DNA of 41,641 bases from Cryobacterium sp. PH31-AA6 (lineage in GTDB: Bacteria > Actinomycetota > Actinomycetes > Actinomycetales > Microbacteriaceae): the NCBI RefSeq assembly GCF_030063195.1, contig NZ_JASISS010000027.1, positions 1 to 41,641 on the forward strand, in the 5' to 3' direction. How positions within the stretch are numbered: position 1 is the stretch's first letter; every line of letters starts with the position of its first letter. Below the pieces are notes generated by a model that was not told where the DNA came from, did not search any database, and was given only the letters and a program-made list of their open reading frames with translations. The translations under genes were made by a program, and so were the position numbers. Below, piece by piece: positions 29,942 to 38,296 of the stretch.

Positions 29942-31336
29942 ATGAGCCAGCCCATCTACGAAATTCCGGTGACGCAACCGGGAGGTGCCGGCGGAAGTTG
30001 GAGCCTCGGCGATGAGGATCGGCGCATCGCCGCGACTGCCGAACCTGAGCCTTCGACCGCCACGGTCCCCGGCGAGGGATCCGTTGCGGCGAGCGCGGCT
30101 TCGGACGCGCGGGACGTCGACTTCGACAGGGCCGACCCTGTGACCGGGCCGGGGCAGGCACTTGGGCGTCGGGCGCGAAGCAGAAGCGCCGACAACGCGG
30201 TTTCCGATCTCGACCTGCTGAACGCCCTGGCCGAGGTGCTTGACCTCGGCGCATCCGACCTCCACATCACCGTCGGCGCCCCGCCGAGTATCCGGGTCGA
30301 TGGAGGCCTTCGGCCGATCGAGGGTGAAGACACCTGGATGGGCGACAAGGTCACCTCGGCGTTGTACAGCATCCTCTCGCCCAAGCAGCGCGCGCAGTTC
30401 GAGGAGGAGCTTGAGCTCGACTTCGCATACACGGCGGGCGGTGCGCGTTTCCGCGTCAACTACTACTATCAGCGCAACTCGATCGGCGGGGCATTCCGTC
30501 TGATCCCGCGGGAGATCAAGCCGCTGAAGGACCTCGGCATTCCCGAAACGGTCGGCCAGTTCGCCAAACTTCCGCGTGGGCTCGTGCTGGTCACCGGCCC
30601 GACCGGTTCGGGCAAGTCCACCACCCTGGCCGCCTTGATCGACCTGGTCAACCGCACCCGCGCCGACCACATCGTGACCGTGGAAGACCCGATCGAGTTT
30701 CTGCACAAGCACCAGAAGTCGCTGGTCAACCAGCGCGAGGTCGGCCACGACACGAAGAGCTTCGCCGCCGCGCTGAAGCACGTGCTGCGTCAGGACCCCG
30801 ACGTGATCCTGATCGGCGAGCTGCGCGACCTGGAGACAATCTCGGTCGCCCTCACCGCCGCCGAGACCGGCCACCTCGTCTTCGCCACCCTGCACACGCA
30901 GTCCGCGGCGCAGACCATCGACCGTGTGATCGACGTGTTCCCGCCGCACCAGCAGGGTCAGGTGCGCGCCCAGCTCGCCGCCACCCTGCAGGGCGTGGTC
31001 TGTCAGACCCTGGTGAAGAAGGTCGGCGGGGGCCGAGTCGTTGCCACCGAGGTTCTGGTCACTACCTCGGCGGTGGCCAACCTGATCCGCGAGGGCAAGA
31101 CCTACCAGGTCGCATCCGCGATGCAGGCCGGTAAATCACTGGGAATGCACACCATGGACCAGCACCTCGCCGAGCTCGTCGACGCTGGCCTGATCACCCG
31201 CGCGTCAGCGGAGGAGAAGGCCCAGGACCTTGAGGGGCTGAACCAGCTGATCCGTCGCGTGGACCATGTCGAAGCTTCCGTCGCCGGATCGAGGGGCATC
31301 GATTTCGGCGACCAGTATTCACCCAGGGCGCAGTAA
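29942..31336 (+). CDS. pilT: Type IV pilus retraction ATPase PilT
   Basis: A 464-residue ATPase that depolymerises pili and powers twitching or DNA uptake. Core motifs are ASDLHITVGAPPSIRVDG, Walker A GPTGSGKSTT (about 219), VEDPIEF, LRQDPDVILIGELRDLETI, TGHLVFATLHTQSA and the PilT signature VFPPHQQGQVRAQLA. The typical AIRMPTR-type C-terminal segment is replaced by a related AVANLIREGKTYQV region. An N-terminal extension of about 85 residues, rich in Gly, Ser, Asp and Glu, precedes the first domain and is longer than in standard PilT. AAGGGGA lies about 8 nt before the ATG; the gap to pilB is 19 nt and pilC starts immediately after the TAA. Confidence 0.95.
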   Translation: MSQPIYEIPVTQPGGAGGSWSLGDEDRRIAATAEPEPSTATVPGEGSVAASAASDARDVDFDRADPVTGPGQALGRRARSRSADNAVSDLDLLNALAEVLDLGASDLHITVGAPPSIRVDGGLRPIEGEDTWMGDKVTSALYSILSPKQRAQFEEELELDFAYTAGGARFRVNYYYQRNSIGGAFRLIPREIKPLKDLGIPETVGQFAKLPRGLVLVTGPTGSGKSTTLAALIDLVNRTRADHIVTVEDPIEFLHKHQKSLVNQREVGHDTKSFAAALKHVLRQDPDVILIGELRDLETISVALTAAETGHLVFATLHTQSAAQTIDRVIDVFPPHQQGQVRAQLAATLQGVVCQTLVKKVGGGRVVATEVLVTTSAVANLIREGKTYQVASAMQAGKSLGMHTMDQHLAELVDAGLITRASAEEKAQDLEGLNQLIRRVDHVEASVAGSRGIDFGDQYSPRAQ

Positions 31337-32566
31337 ATGGTTACGAATCTCGCCTTCGCCTACAAGGGGCGGAATACGGCTGGCAAGGTCGTCAAGGGGC
31401 GTCTGGATGCCGCGTCGGAGAACGCGGCCATGTCGCGTGTGCGCACCATGGGTCTGACGCCGATTTCCGTCGCCGAGGTGGCGGTAGGCACGGGTTTCAA
31501 TGCGGAGATCAAGATTCCCGGGTTCAGTAAGGGAATTACGCTGAAGGACTTGGCCGTAATGAGTCGGCAGATGGCGACGATGACCTCCGCTGGGCTGTCG
31601 CTGCTCCGCACCCTGAACATTCTGTCGGAGCAGACCGAGAACAAGGAACTTGCAAAAATCCTCACGTCTATTCGAAACGAAGTCGAGACAGGCATCTCCT
31701 TGTCGGAAGCGATGGAAAAATACTCAACTGTGTTCCCGCCCATCATGATCAATTTGATCCGGGCTGGTGAGACCGGTGGCTTCCTCGAAAGCTCGTTGAA
31801 CTCGGTGGCGGGCAACTTTGAGTCGGAGACCAAGCTCCGTGACACGATCAAGTCGGCACTGGCTTACCCCACGATTGTGTTGATCATGGCTGTCGTCGCG
31901 GTGATCGGCATGCTCACCTTCATCGTGCCGGTCTTCGAGAAGATGTTCGCGGGGTTTGGTGGCGAGCTACCCCTGCCGACCCAGGTGCTCGTCGTTCTCT
32001 CGAGGGCCATGGTCTGGCTCCTGCCGTTACTCATTGTGGGTGGGATTGCATTCTCGGTGTGGTGGCGGAAGAACAAAAACACGGAACAAGTGCGCAGGGT
32101 CGTCGACCCGCTCAAACTCAAACTTCCCGTCTTCGGCCCGCTCATGACCAAACTGGCGATTGCTCGGTTTAGCCGCAATTTTTCCACCATGATCGGCGCG
32201 GGCGTTCCTATCCTGCAGTCCCTCAACATCGTCGGTGAGACCTCGGGCAACTGGGTTGTGGAGTCGGCTTTGCGCAAGGTGCAGGAATCGGTGCGACAGG
32301 GTAAGTCGATTGCTGGCCCGCTCTCTCTGGAACCGGTTTTCCCCGCCATGGTGGTGCAGATGATCGCGGTGGGTGAAGACGCCGGCGCCCTGCAGCAGAT
32401 GCTGGGCAAGATCGCCGACTTCTATGACCAGGAAGTGCAGGCCACGGCGGAACAGCTCACTGCTCTGATCGAGCCCTTGATGATTGCTTTTATCGGCGTG
32501 GTTGTTGGCGGGATGATCATTGCCCTCTACATGCCCATGTTCACCATCTTCGAATACATCAAGTAG
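31337..32566 (+). CDS. pilC: Type IV pilus inner-membrane platform protein PilC
   Basis: A 409-residue polytopic protein of the GspF/PilC family that links the ATPases to the pilin fibre. Two copies of the family's cytoplasmic domain are visible: LAVMSRQMATMTSAGLSLL with GISLSEAMEKYSTVFPPIMINLIRAGE, and LAIARFSRNFSTMIGAGVPIL with FPAMVVQMIAVGEDAGAL. Membrane segments lie near 170-190, 220-240 and at the C-terminus (LMIAFIGVVVGGMIIALYMPMF). The ATG abuts the pilT stop (TAAATG) and has no separate ribosome binding site, so translation probably depends on pilT. From here on codons end in A or T more often than in pilB and pilT. Confidence 0.96.
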   Translation: MVTNLAFAYKGRNTAGKVVKGRLDAASENAAMSRVRTMGLTPISVAEVAVGTGFNAEIKIPGFSKGITLKDLAVMSRQMATMTSAGLSLLRTLNILSEQTENKELAKILTSIRNEVETGISLSEAMEKYSTVFPPIMINLIRAGETGGFLESSLNSVAGNFESETKLRDTIKSALAYPTIVLIMAVVAVIGMLTFIVPVFEKMFAGFGGELPLPTQVLVVLSRAMVWLLPLLIVGGIAFSVWWRKNKNTEQVRRVVDPLKLKLPVFGPLMTKLAIARFSRNFSTMIGAGVPILQSLNIVGETSGNWVVESALRKVQESVRQGKSIAGPLSLEPVFPAMVVQMIAVGEDAGALQQMLGKIADFYDQEVQATAEQLTALIEPLMIAFIGVVVGGMIIALYMPMFTIFEYIK

Positions 32567-32638
32567 CACCCCTGCACTGGGGGCGTGTTAATCGAACAAA
32601 CCCCCTGTACGTGGGATAGCGCCCCCTGTTGGGGCCAA

Positions 32639-32644
32639 TAGTCT
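32639..32644 (+). promoter_or_regulatory. Candidate -10 element of the major pilin gene
   Basis: TAGTCT lies 55 nt before the pilin ATG within a 133-nt gap that also contains a small hairpin (GCCCC 32621-32625 with GGGGC 32631-32635). No clear -35 is seen. A separate promoter would fit the high expression expected of a major pilin. Confidence 0.35.
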
Positions 32645-32699
32645 CTAATCAGGCAACGCAAAAGCCTTTCCCAGCACACTCGAAGAAAAGGACTCTCAC

Positions 32700-33146
32700 A
32701 TGATCAAGAGCATCACTGAGGCGCTTGCCCACAAGCGTTCAGCACTCGGCCAGAAGGAAAAGGGCTTCACGCTCATCGAACTTCTCGTCGTCGTCATCAT
32801 CATCGGCATCCTCGCCGCGATCGCCATCCCAGTCTTCCTTGGCCAGCAGACGTCGGCTCGTGACAGCGCGACCCAGTCCGACATCAGCAACGCCAAGACG
32901 GCACTTGTGGCGTTGGCAGTGGCCGGAGGGACCTTTCCCGCAGCTGGCACCATCACGAGCGTGGGCACTGATTTCACCGCTGGGGCCGGTAGCACTCTGA
33001 CGCTGTCAGGAACTGCAGCCGGATTCTGCATCGCGGGCGTCAACACGAACGCCGCGAACGCGACGCACCTGTACGCGGCGAGCGACAAGACCGGTGTCGC
33101 CAAGGGTACTTGCGCCAGTGGAGTCTTCACCACCGCGAGCTGGTAG
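32700..33146 (+). CDS. pilA: Type IV major pilin
   Basis: A 148-residue prepilin. A 22-residue basic leader ends in KG, followed by the class III signal FTLIELLVVVIIIGILAAIA with the invariant Glu at position +5, so prepilin peptidase should cut between Gly and Phe. The mature part has the usual helix (residues about 23-75) and a short, Ala/Thr/Gly-rich globular domain with two cysteines (GFCIAG and GTCASG) likely forming the D-loop disulfide. AAAAGGA lies before the ATG. The gene is set apart from pilC by 133 nt and followed by a strong terminator, consistent with a high-level transcript of its own. Confidence 0.96.
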   Translation: MIKSITEALAHKRSALGQKEKGFTLIELLVVVIIIGILAAIAIPVFLGQQTSARDSATQSDISNAKTALVALAVAGGTFPAAGTITSVGTDFTAGAGSTLTLSGTAAGFCIAGVNTNAANATHLYAASDKTGVAKGTCASGVFTTASW

Positions 33147-33177
33147 CCAGGTTCTACCTACTCATCGATCTTGATCT

Positions 33178-33214
33178 AAGTGGGGCTCCGATCGAATCGG
33201 CGCCCCACTTTTGA
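33178..33214 (+). terminator. Terminator after the major pilin gene
   Basis: AAGTGGGGC-T-CCGAT (33178-33192) pairs with ATCGG-C-GCCCCACTT (33196-33210), one internal mismatch, a CGA loop, then TTGATC. Partial read-through would lower expression of the minor pilin genes that follow. Confidence 0.85.
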
Positions 33215-33248
33215 TCTTCCGCGACTCAAACCGGGAAGGTGTCGGGAC

Positions 33249-33689
33249 GTGATTCTTGTAATACCTCGCAAAACCTCCCTGCGGGGAGATTCAGGCTTCG
33301 GGCTGATCGAGATTGTCATCTCGATGTTCCTCCTCAGCCTGCTCGCGGTCGCTTTTCTTCCTCTGCTTATCACGTCTATGCGGACGACGGTGCGAAGCTC
33401 AACGGTGGCAACCGCAACCCAGCTGCTCGACAAAGAGTTCGGGCTCCTTCGTGCGGCGGGGGACACCTGCGCTCTTTTGACAGCGTACGGCGCCTCCGGT
33501 GCCGTACCGGTCTCCAGCGATGGCAGGGGCACGAGCTATCAGCGGGCTCACTCCGTAGCTTCATGTCCAGCTGGGGCGGTGAACTACCCCAGAACGGTGA
33601 GCGTTACGGTATCAGTGGCGATCACGGCCTCAGGACAGGTGTACTCGCCAGTGACGGCGACGACGCTGATCTATCTGCGGGCGCCCTGA
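33249..33689 (+). CDS. Type IV minor pilin, PilV-like
   Basis: A 146-residue prepilin-like protein. After about 18 residues the sequence GDSGFGLIEIVISMFLLSLLA carries the prepilin cleavage context G-FGLIE, with Glu at +5 of the mature form, and a hydrophobic helix. The rest is a Ser/Thr/Val-rich beta domain with two cysteines (DTCALL and ASCPAG). The GTG at 33249 with AAGG upstream is preferred, as the longer frame overlaps the terminator hairpin. Its TGA overlaps the ATG of the next prepilin gene (TGATG). Minor pilins of this kind prime pilus assembly. Confidence 0.85.
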   Translation: MILVIPRKTSLRGDSGFGLIEIVISMFLLSLLAVAFLPLLITSMRTTVRSSTVATATQLLDKEFGLLRAAGDTCALLTAYGASGAVPVSSDGRGTSYQRAHSVASCPAGAVNYPRTVSVTVSVAITASGQVYSPVTATTLIYLRAP

Positions 33690-34294
33690 TGGCCGCCCGC
33701 ACGTACCATGCGAATCGCGCATCCTGCGATGCCGGCATGACACTGATCGAGCTTCTCGTGTACATGGTGCTTGCCGTGGTGGTCCTCTTAATCGTTGGCG
33801 GTCTTCTGATCAACTCGCTGACCACACAACGAACGGTCCGAAACGCGACCCAGGCGAGCAATGCCGGTCAGCTCGTTGCTCAATCGGTTGCTCAAGGCGT
33901 GCGCAATGCCAGTGCACTCAAGGTCACCGCGCCGATTTTCGGTGGAGAACTTTTAACGGTGCTAACAGCAAGCATGACAACCCCGCAAACTTGGTCATGC
34001 CAGGCCTGGTATTTCGGCAGCGGAGAGGTGCGCACAAAGACGTCAAGCACCCTGATCCCAACTACGGCGGCGAGTGTTGCCAACTGGACTCTGCTCGGCA
34101 CGGGCATGCAAAGTGTCTCGGGGGGAGCCGTCTTCACTTCGACTCCGCTCGTTAATCCCCGAAGCGTCATCCTCAATCTCGACGTCAGTACGGTGAACGG
34201 CAAGCCCGTGCGAATCAACAGTTCCTCGACTAGCCTTCAACCGTTGCCCGTGCCCGTACCCGTGACTGGATTGGTGGGTCTCCCATGTTTCTGA
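33689..34294 (+). CDS. Type IV minor pilin, PilW-like
   Basis: A 201-residue prepilin-like protein. DAGMTLIELLVYMVLAVVVL gives the cleavage site after Gly and the conserved Glu at +5, followed by the hydrophobic helix. The C-terminal domain is Ser/Thr/Val-rich with Trp pairs (TWSCQAWYFG) and two cysteines (SCQAW and the penultimate C), resembling PilW/ComGF-type minor pilins. The start is set by the TGATG overlap with the previous gene, and the 3' end overlaps the PilX-like gene by 10 bp. Confidence 0.85.
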   Translation: MAARTYHANRASCDAGMTLIELLVYMVLAVVVLLIVGGLLINSLTTQRTVRNATQASNAGQLVAQSVAQGVRNASALKVTAPIFGGELLTVLTASMTTPQTWSCQAWYFGSGEVRTKTSSTLIPTTAASVANWTLLGTGMQSVSGGAVFTSTPLVNPRSVILNLDVSTVNGKPVRINSSSTSLQPLPVPVPVTGLVGLPCF

Positions 34295-35670
34295 CCAGAA
34301 GAGTGAATTCTCTCCGGAACGACGAAAACGGCAGTGCGCTCATGGCCGTGCTGGGGGTGATGGCGGTGACCGTGGTGATCGGCCTGACCATCACTGCCGC
34401 AACAGTCAATGGGCTGGGTGTCACGAGTAGCAACAAATCGTTGGTGCAATCTCGTGCCGCCGCAGAGGCGGGAGTTGCCGTTGTGGCGGCCGGACTGTCG
34501 GGTGCGGCAACTTGCCCAGCAACGTTCGCCTCTGCGGGGAACCCGAAATATTCCGCAGCCGTCTCATACCTGAACGCTGGTGGAGCCGTTGTGAGCTGCA
34601 CCATCGCGACCCAGGTCAAGATCACGTCCACGGGCACTTCCCAATCCACTGGCGTGAACGGAGCTTCGTCGGGGGACACCAGCGTGGTTGAGGCGGTGTA
34701 TCCGTACACTCCCGCGCTGACTCCCGGCATCGTGTCGAGCGGTGCGGCCATCTACCTGGCCAATGGTGCGAACTTCAACAACGGTGGACTGATCGCGTCC
34801 GCTGCCACAGTTCCGGCCATCCAAGTCAAGACCGGAAATCTGGACTGCGACAACAACACAACAATCACCGGTAACGTCGTCGTCGTCACGGGCGGTATCT
34901 CGCTCAAGAAGTGCACGATCGAGGGAGACGCATGGGCCTTCGGCACGGCGACGTTCCCTCCGCCCGGGGGAACGATTACGGGAATGTTGCGAGCCAGTGG
35001 AACGCGACCCTCTGGCCAGCCCCTCGTCCGATGGGACCCGACAATGCCTATGCCGACGGTGCCGGCGTGGACGGAGTTCGGTTACAACCGCAATGACTGG
35101 GTCACGTCTGCCGGTGTCCTCTTCAACGAGGTCGTCAAACCCGCGACTTCCAGCAACTGCGCGCTCCCTCAGAACAATGGCACGAGCCCGGTCATCTTCA
35201 ATGCGTTGAATTGCGCCGGCGTTTCAGACTCCGGTGATGTCACGCTGTACAACGACCTCGTTGTCGTGGCAAAGAAGTTCGATTTCGGCAACAGCCTGGA
35301 CTTTGTGTCCTCAAATCCTGCTATCGCCCGCCGAGTCTGGTTCATCACCCCGGACTTGGCACCAGCCGATGGTGTGGCCACGTGCAGCCCTGGCCAGGGT
35401 GCCTTCACGATCGGAAACCAGCTGAACGTGGTCGCCCCGGTCAGCGTTATGCTTTACACGCCCTGCGCGATCTCCACCGGGAACGGTTTCACCTGGCGGG
35501 GCCAGATGTACGCCGGCACCATCTCGAACTGGAACAACGCCAACTTCGGCTACGTCGGTATCGGACTCCCCGGAGCGAACCTGGCCGCCGGCACGTACAC
35601 GCCTGGGGGGTCATCGGGTTCACCGTCAGTTTTGGGCGCTCTGGTGTCGTCTCGGGACCTCGTCGGGTGA
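34285..35670 (+). CDS. Large PilX-like pilus-associated protein
   Basis: A 461-residue protein. A short basic lead is followed by ENGSALMAVLGVMAVTVVIGL, which resembles PilX-type N-termini (GSALM with a hydrophobic helix but no Glu at +5). The remainder, some 400 residues, is an extracellular beta-rich, Gly/Ala/Thr/Asn-rich region with repeated hydrophobic strands such as GNVVVVTGGISLKKCTIEGD, suggestive of a beta-helix fold, and several cysteines. It is far longer than typical PilX (about 170-200 residues), so it may act as a pilus-tip adhesin (inference). The start overlaps the preceding gene; its TGA overlaps the GTG of the prepilin peptidase gene. Confidence 0.75.
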   Translation: MFLTRRVNSLRNDENGSALMAVLGVMAVTVVIGLTITAATVNGLGVTSSNKSLVQSRAAAEAGVAVVAAGLSGAATCPATFASAGNPKYSAAVSYLNAGGAVVSCTIATQVKITSTGTSQSTGVNGASSGDTSVVEAVYPYTPALTPGIVSSGAAIYLANGANFNNGGLIASAATVPAIQVKTGNLDCDNNTTITGNVVVVTGGISLKKCTIEGDAWAFGTATFPPPGGTITGMLRASGTRPSGQPLVRWDPTMPMPTVPAWTEFGYNRNDWVTSAGVLFNEVVKPATSSNCALPQNNGTSPVIFNALNCAGVSDSGDVTLYNDLVVVAKKFDFGNSLDFVSSNPAIARRVWFITPDLAPADGVATCSPGQGAFTIGNQLNVVAPVSVMLYTPCAISTGNGFTWRGQMYAGTISNWNNANFGYVGIGLPGANLAAGTYTPGGSSGSPSVLGALVSSRDLVG

Positions 35671-36563
35671 TTGTGATTCCGGTCATTGCTGTGGGCGGCT
35701 TCGGTCTGCTCATAGGTTCCTTCTTGAATGTCGTTATCTTCCGGATTCCAGCTGGTCGATCGATCGTGTCGCCACCTAGTGCCTGTGGCTCGTGTGCCGC
35801 GGCGATTCGCCCATGGAACAACATCCCGGTGCTCTCCTGGCTGTGGCTTCGTGGGCGTTGCCATGACTGTGCGGCGAGGATCTCGGCGCGGTACCCGCTG
35901 GTCGAGTTGGGTACCGCGGTCTTCTTCGCGGTCGTTGGCTGGTGGGTTGTTACGGGGGTCTCTACAGGCTCGACCACCGGGCTGGGGTCTCATGGCGGGT
36001 TCGGCTCGGCCGCCGGGATCATCTCGGTTGACGGAGTGGTCGACACGCGTATGGCAGGGGCGGCGACTGTTGCGCTCGTTGCGTTTCTGTACCTAGCGGC
36101 CGTGAGCATCGCGCTGACGATGATCGATCTTGATACGCACACTTTGCCAAATCGGATCGTGCTGCCGGCCTACGCGGTTGGAGCGGTTCTCTTGACCGGC
36201 GCCGCGTTGTTGGCCGGCGAGCCTGAGAGACTCCTTACGGCCGCCATCGGCGCTGCGGCCCTCTTTGGTCTCTACCTGCTGATGGCGCTGCTCTACCCGG
36301 GCGGGATGGGGCTCGGCGACGTGAAACTCGCCGGCGTGCTGGGCCTTTTCCTCGGCTGGCTTGGCTGGGCTCCACTGGCCGTCGGCGCGTTCAGCGCCTT
36401 CCTGCTCGGCGGACTCTTTAGTCTTGTCTTGATCATCACACGCAAAGCGACTCGCAAGAGCGGCATACCGTTTGGCCCGTGGATGCTCGGCGGTGCGTGG
36501 GTGGGCATTTTCGGTGGTGAGGCGATAGCGACGGGCTATCTGTCTTTGTTTGGTCTGGCATGA
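35667..36563 (+). CDS. pilD: Prepilin peptidase (PilD-type), with an atypical loop insertion
   Basis: A 298-residue polytopic membrane aspartic protease, probably also an N-methyltransferase. LLIGSFLNVVIFRIP opens the protein; the zinc-type pairs CGSC and CHDC frame the cytoplasmic domain. The catalytic aspartates lie in MIDLDTHTLPNR (about 151-163) and GGMGLGDVKL (about 212-221). Between the first helices and the next one an insertion of about 37 residues (TGVSTGSTTGLGSHGGFG and onward) is unusual. Its DNA contains a copy of the dispersed 22-bp repeat (35957-35978), read in frame. GTG at 35667 is used because it overlaps the previous stop; GTG at 35673 is an alternative. Confidence 0.93.
   Translation: MIVIPVIAVGGFGLLIGSFLNVVIFRIPAGRSIVSPPSACGSCAAAIRPWNNIPVLSWLWLRGRCHDCAARISARYPLVELGTAVFFAVVGWWVVTGVSTGSTTGLGSHGGFGSAAGIISVDGVVDTRMAGAATVALVAFLYLAAVSIALTMIDLDTHTLPNRIVLPAYAVGAVLLTGAALLAGEPERLLTAAIGAAALFGLYLLMALLYPGGMGLGDVKLAGVLGLFLGWLGWAPLAVGAFSAFLLGGLFSLVLIITRKATRKSGIPFGPWMLGGAWVGIFGGEAIATGYLSLFGLA
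35957..35978. repeat. Copy of the dispersed 22-bp repeat inside pilD
   Basis: The reverse complement is 21/22 identical to the copy at 17571-17592 (one C-to-A change). It encodes part of the loop GVSTGSTTG and keeps the reading frame. Confidence 0.85.
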
Positions 36564-36588
36564 TGGCATCTCTGGTTTTGGAGAATCA

Positions 36589-37632
36589 ATGACTGCAAAC
36601 GTCGTAGGAATCGACATTGGAAGTGGAGCTGTGCGCGCCGTGGAGGTGAGCGATGCGGGCAAGGCCAAGCCCACTCTCGTGCGTTATCACGAAGTAGCGC
36701 TTCCCGAGGGTGCCGTTAGCCGTGGCGAAGTGCTTGAGCCGAACACTGTCGCCGCCGCGATAAAGCAGTTGTGGTCAGCCGGTGGTTTCAAGAGTAAGAA
36801 TGTGGTTCTCGGCATGGGGAATCATCGAGTGCTCGCGCGCGACCTGAGCGTTCCGAAAATGCCACTGAAGCGCATTCGGGAGTCGCTGCCCTTTCAAGTT
36901 CAAGACCTGATATCCGTTCCCGTAGCAGATGCCCTGCTCGACTTCTATCCGATCTCCGAGAGCGAAGGCGAGACCGGGCCGCAGATCAACGGCCTTCTCG
37001 TCGCTGCGGTCAAGGAGGCGGTGCTCGGCAACGTGAGGGCCGTCGAATTGGCCGGTCTTACGCCAGTCGAGGTTGACCTCATTCCTTTCGCGCTGAGCAG
37101 ATCCATCTTTCGAGGTGCGAGCACGGACGACGCGGTCGTTCAGATCGACATCGGCGCGGGCACCACGACCGTCGTGATCACCTATGCAGGAGTGCCCCAG
37201 TTTGTTCGCCTCATTCCCACGGGTGGGGAGGATCTGACGCAAGCGCTGATGCTGAGGCTCACAATTCCGGCCGAACAGGCCGAGCATCTCAAAAGAACCC
37301 TCGGCCTTGCTGGTACCGCGCCGGGGAACGAAGCAGCCGTTTCGATCATTCGTGAGGTAACCACCGAACTTCTCAATAGCTTGAGGAATACCATCAACTA
37401 CTTCGTGAACACGAGGAACGACGTGCCGGTTGCCAGGATCGTCCTTACCGGCGGTGGCGCACAGCTAGGCGGCTTTGCTGATGCCTTGACGGAGGTGACC
37501 CGGCTGCCCGTTGTGCAGCCGAACCCGGCCGATTCCGTTGGTATCGGTCGTGGAGTGAATCAGGAAGCCTTGAAGGAGACGCGGGGAACCTATCTCGTAG
37601 CGCTTGGTCTTGCCCTGGGGAGCAAATCATGA
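36589..37632 (+). CDS. pilM: Type IV pilus assembly protein PilM
   Basis: A 347-residue cytoplasmic actin-like ATPase (FtsA fold) that binds PilN to form the alignment complex. GIDIGSGAVRAVEVS is the phosphate-1 loop, VQIDIGAGTTTVVI the phosphate-2 loop and VLTGGGAQLGGFADAL the adenosine loop; LPFQVQDLISVPVADAL is the family's characteristic helical region. The start ATG at 36589 has GGAGA about 6 nt upstream; the 13 upstream codons lie in the tail of pilD and are not used. Its TGA overlaps the ATG of pilN (ATGA). Confidence 0.95.
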   Translation: MTANVVGIDIGSGAVRAVEVSDAGKAKPTLVRYHEVALPEGAVSRGEVLEPNTVAAAIKQLWSAGGFKSKNVVLGMGNHRVLARDLSVPKMPLKRIRESLPFQVQDLISVPVADALLDFYPISESEGETGPQINGLLVAAVKEAVLGNVRAVELAGLTPVEVDLIPFALSRSIFRGASTDDAVVQIDIGAGTTTVVITYAGVPQFVRLIPTGGEDLTQALMLRLTIPAEQAEHLKRTLGLAGTAPGNEAAVSIIREVTTELLNSLRNTINYFVNTRNDVPVARIVLTGGGAQLGGFADALTEVTRLPVVQPNPADSVGIGRGVNQEALKETRGTYLVALGLALGSKS

Positions 37633-38294
37633 GTCGCAAAGTTGTGAACGATGAGCTGATCATCGGAGGCGAGCCCCGGGCGGTCCTGCTGCCGCCGGAG
37701 GTGCTCAAACGCCGCAAGGCAAAAGCCGTCCGCCGAAGCCTCGGCTTTGGCGTGGTCGGCTTGCTGGTCATCGTGCTAGCCGGGACTGCGGGCGCCACGG
37801 TCCTGTCCGGGCAAGCGCAGTCGCGCCTGCTGGCAGAGCAAGCGCACACGACTGATCTCCTTGCCGAGCAGACCCAGTATGGCGAGGTGCGAACCGCGCA
37901 GGCTCAAGTGGATCTCGTGAAGGCGGCGCAAAAGGTTGGCGCCTCTACGGAAATCGATTGGAAGACCTACCTACAGGGCGTGCAAGGCATTTTGCCGGCC
38001 GGTGTTGTCATCGACACCATTGGCGTCGATTCGGCCACCCCGATTCTGCTCTACGCGCAGGCCACCGCTCCGCTCCAGGGTGCACGGGTCGCGACCGTCA
38101 GTTTTTCCGCGACGAGCAGCACGCTGCCCGACGTGCCGACCTGGTTGAACGGTCTGGCGACGCTCCGAGGATTCGCGGACGCCTTGCCGGGCTCGGTCGC
38201 CCTCGACGAGGCCACCGGCATGTTCAAGGTGGATATCACGATGCACGTCAATGAGGCAGCGTTCGCCGAGCGCTTCGCCGCGAAGGAGAAGTAA
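37629..38294 (+). CDS. pilN: Type IV pilus assembly protein PilN
   Basis: A 221-residue bitopic membrane protein. A cytoplasmic lead (RAVLLPPEVLKRRKAKAVRRS) that should bind PilM precedes one membrane helix (about 38-60, GFGVVGLLVIVLAGTAGATV). A coiled coil (about 62-100) and a ferredoxin-like domain beginning near DWKTYLQGVQGILPAGVVIDTI follow outside. The canonical PilM-binding INLLP motif is represented by AVLLPPE. The gene overlaps pilM by 4 bp and is followed 2 nt later by pilO. Confidence 0.93.
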   Translation: MSRKVVNDELIIGGEPRAVLLPPEVLKRRKAKAVRRSLGFGVVGLLVIVLAGTAGATVLSGQAQSRLLAEQAHTTDLLAEQTQYGEVRTAQAQVDLVKAAQKVGASTEIDWKTYLQGVQGILPAGVVIDTIGVDSATPILLYAQATAPLQGARVATVSFSATSSTLPDVPTWLNGLATLRGFADALPGSVALDEATGMFKVDITMHVNEAAFAERFAAKEK

Positions 38295-38296
38295 CC

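Noticed and set aside
32600..32699. Possible cyclic-di-GMP (GEMM) riboswitch before the major pilin gene, suggested by ACGCAAAAGCC
   Set aside because: The spacing between the two conserved helices is wrong and the GGGCAAACC block is not matched; only a small hairpin remains.
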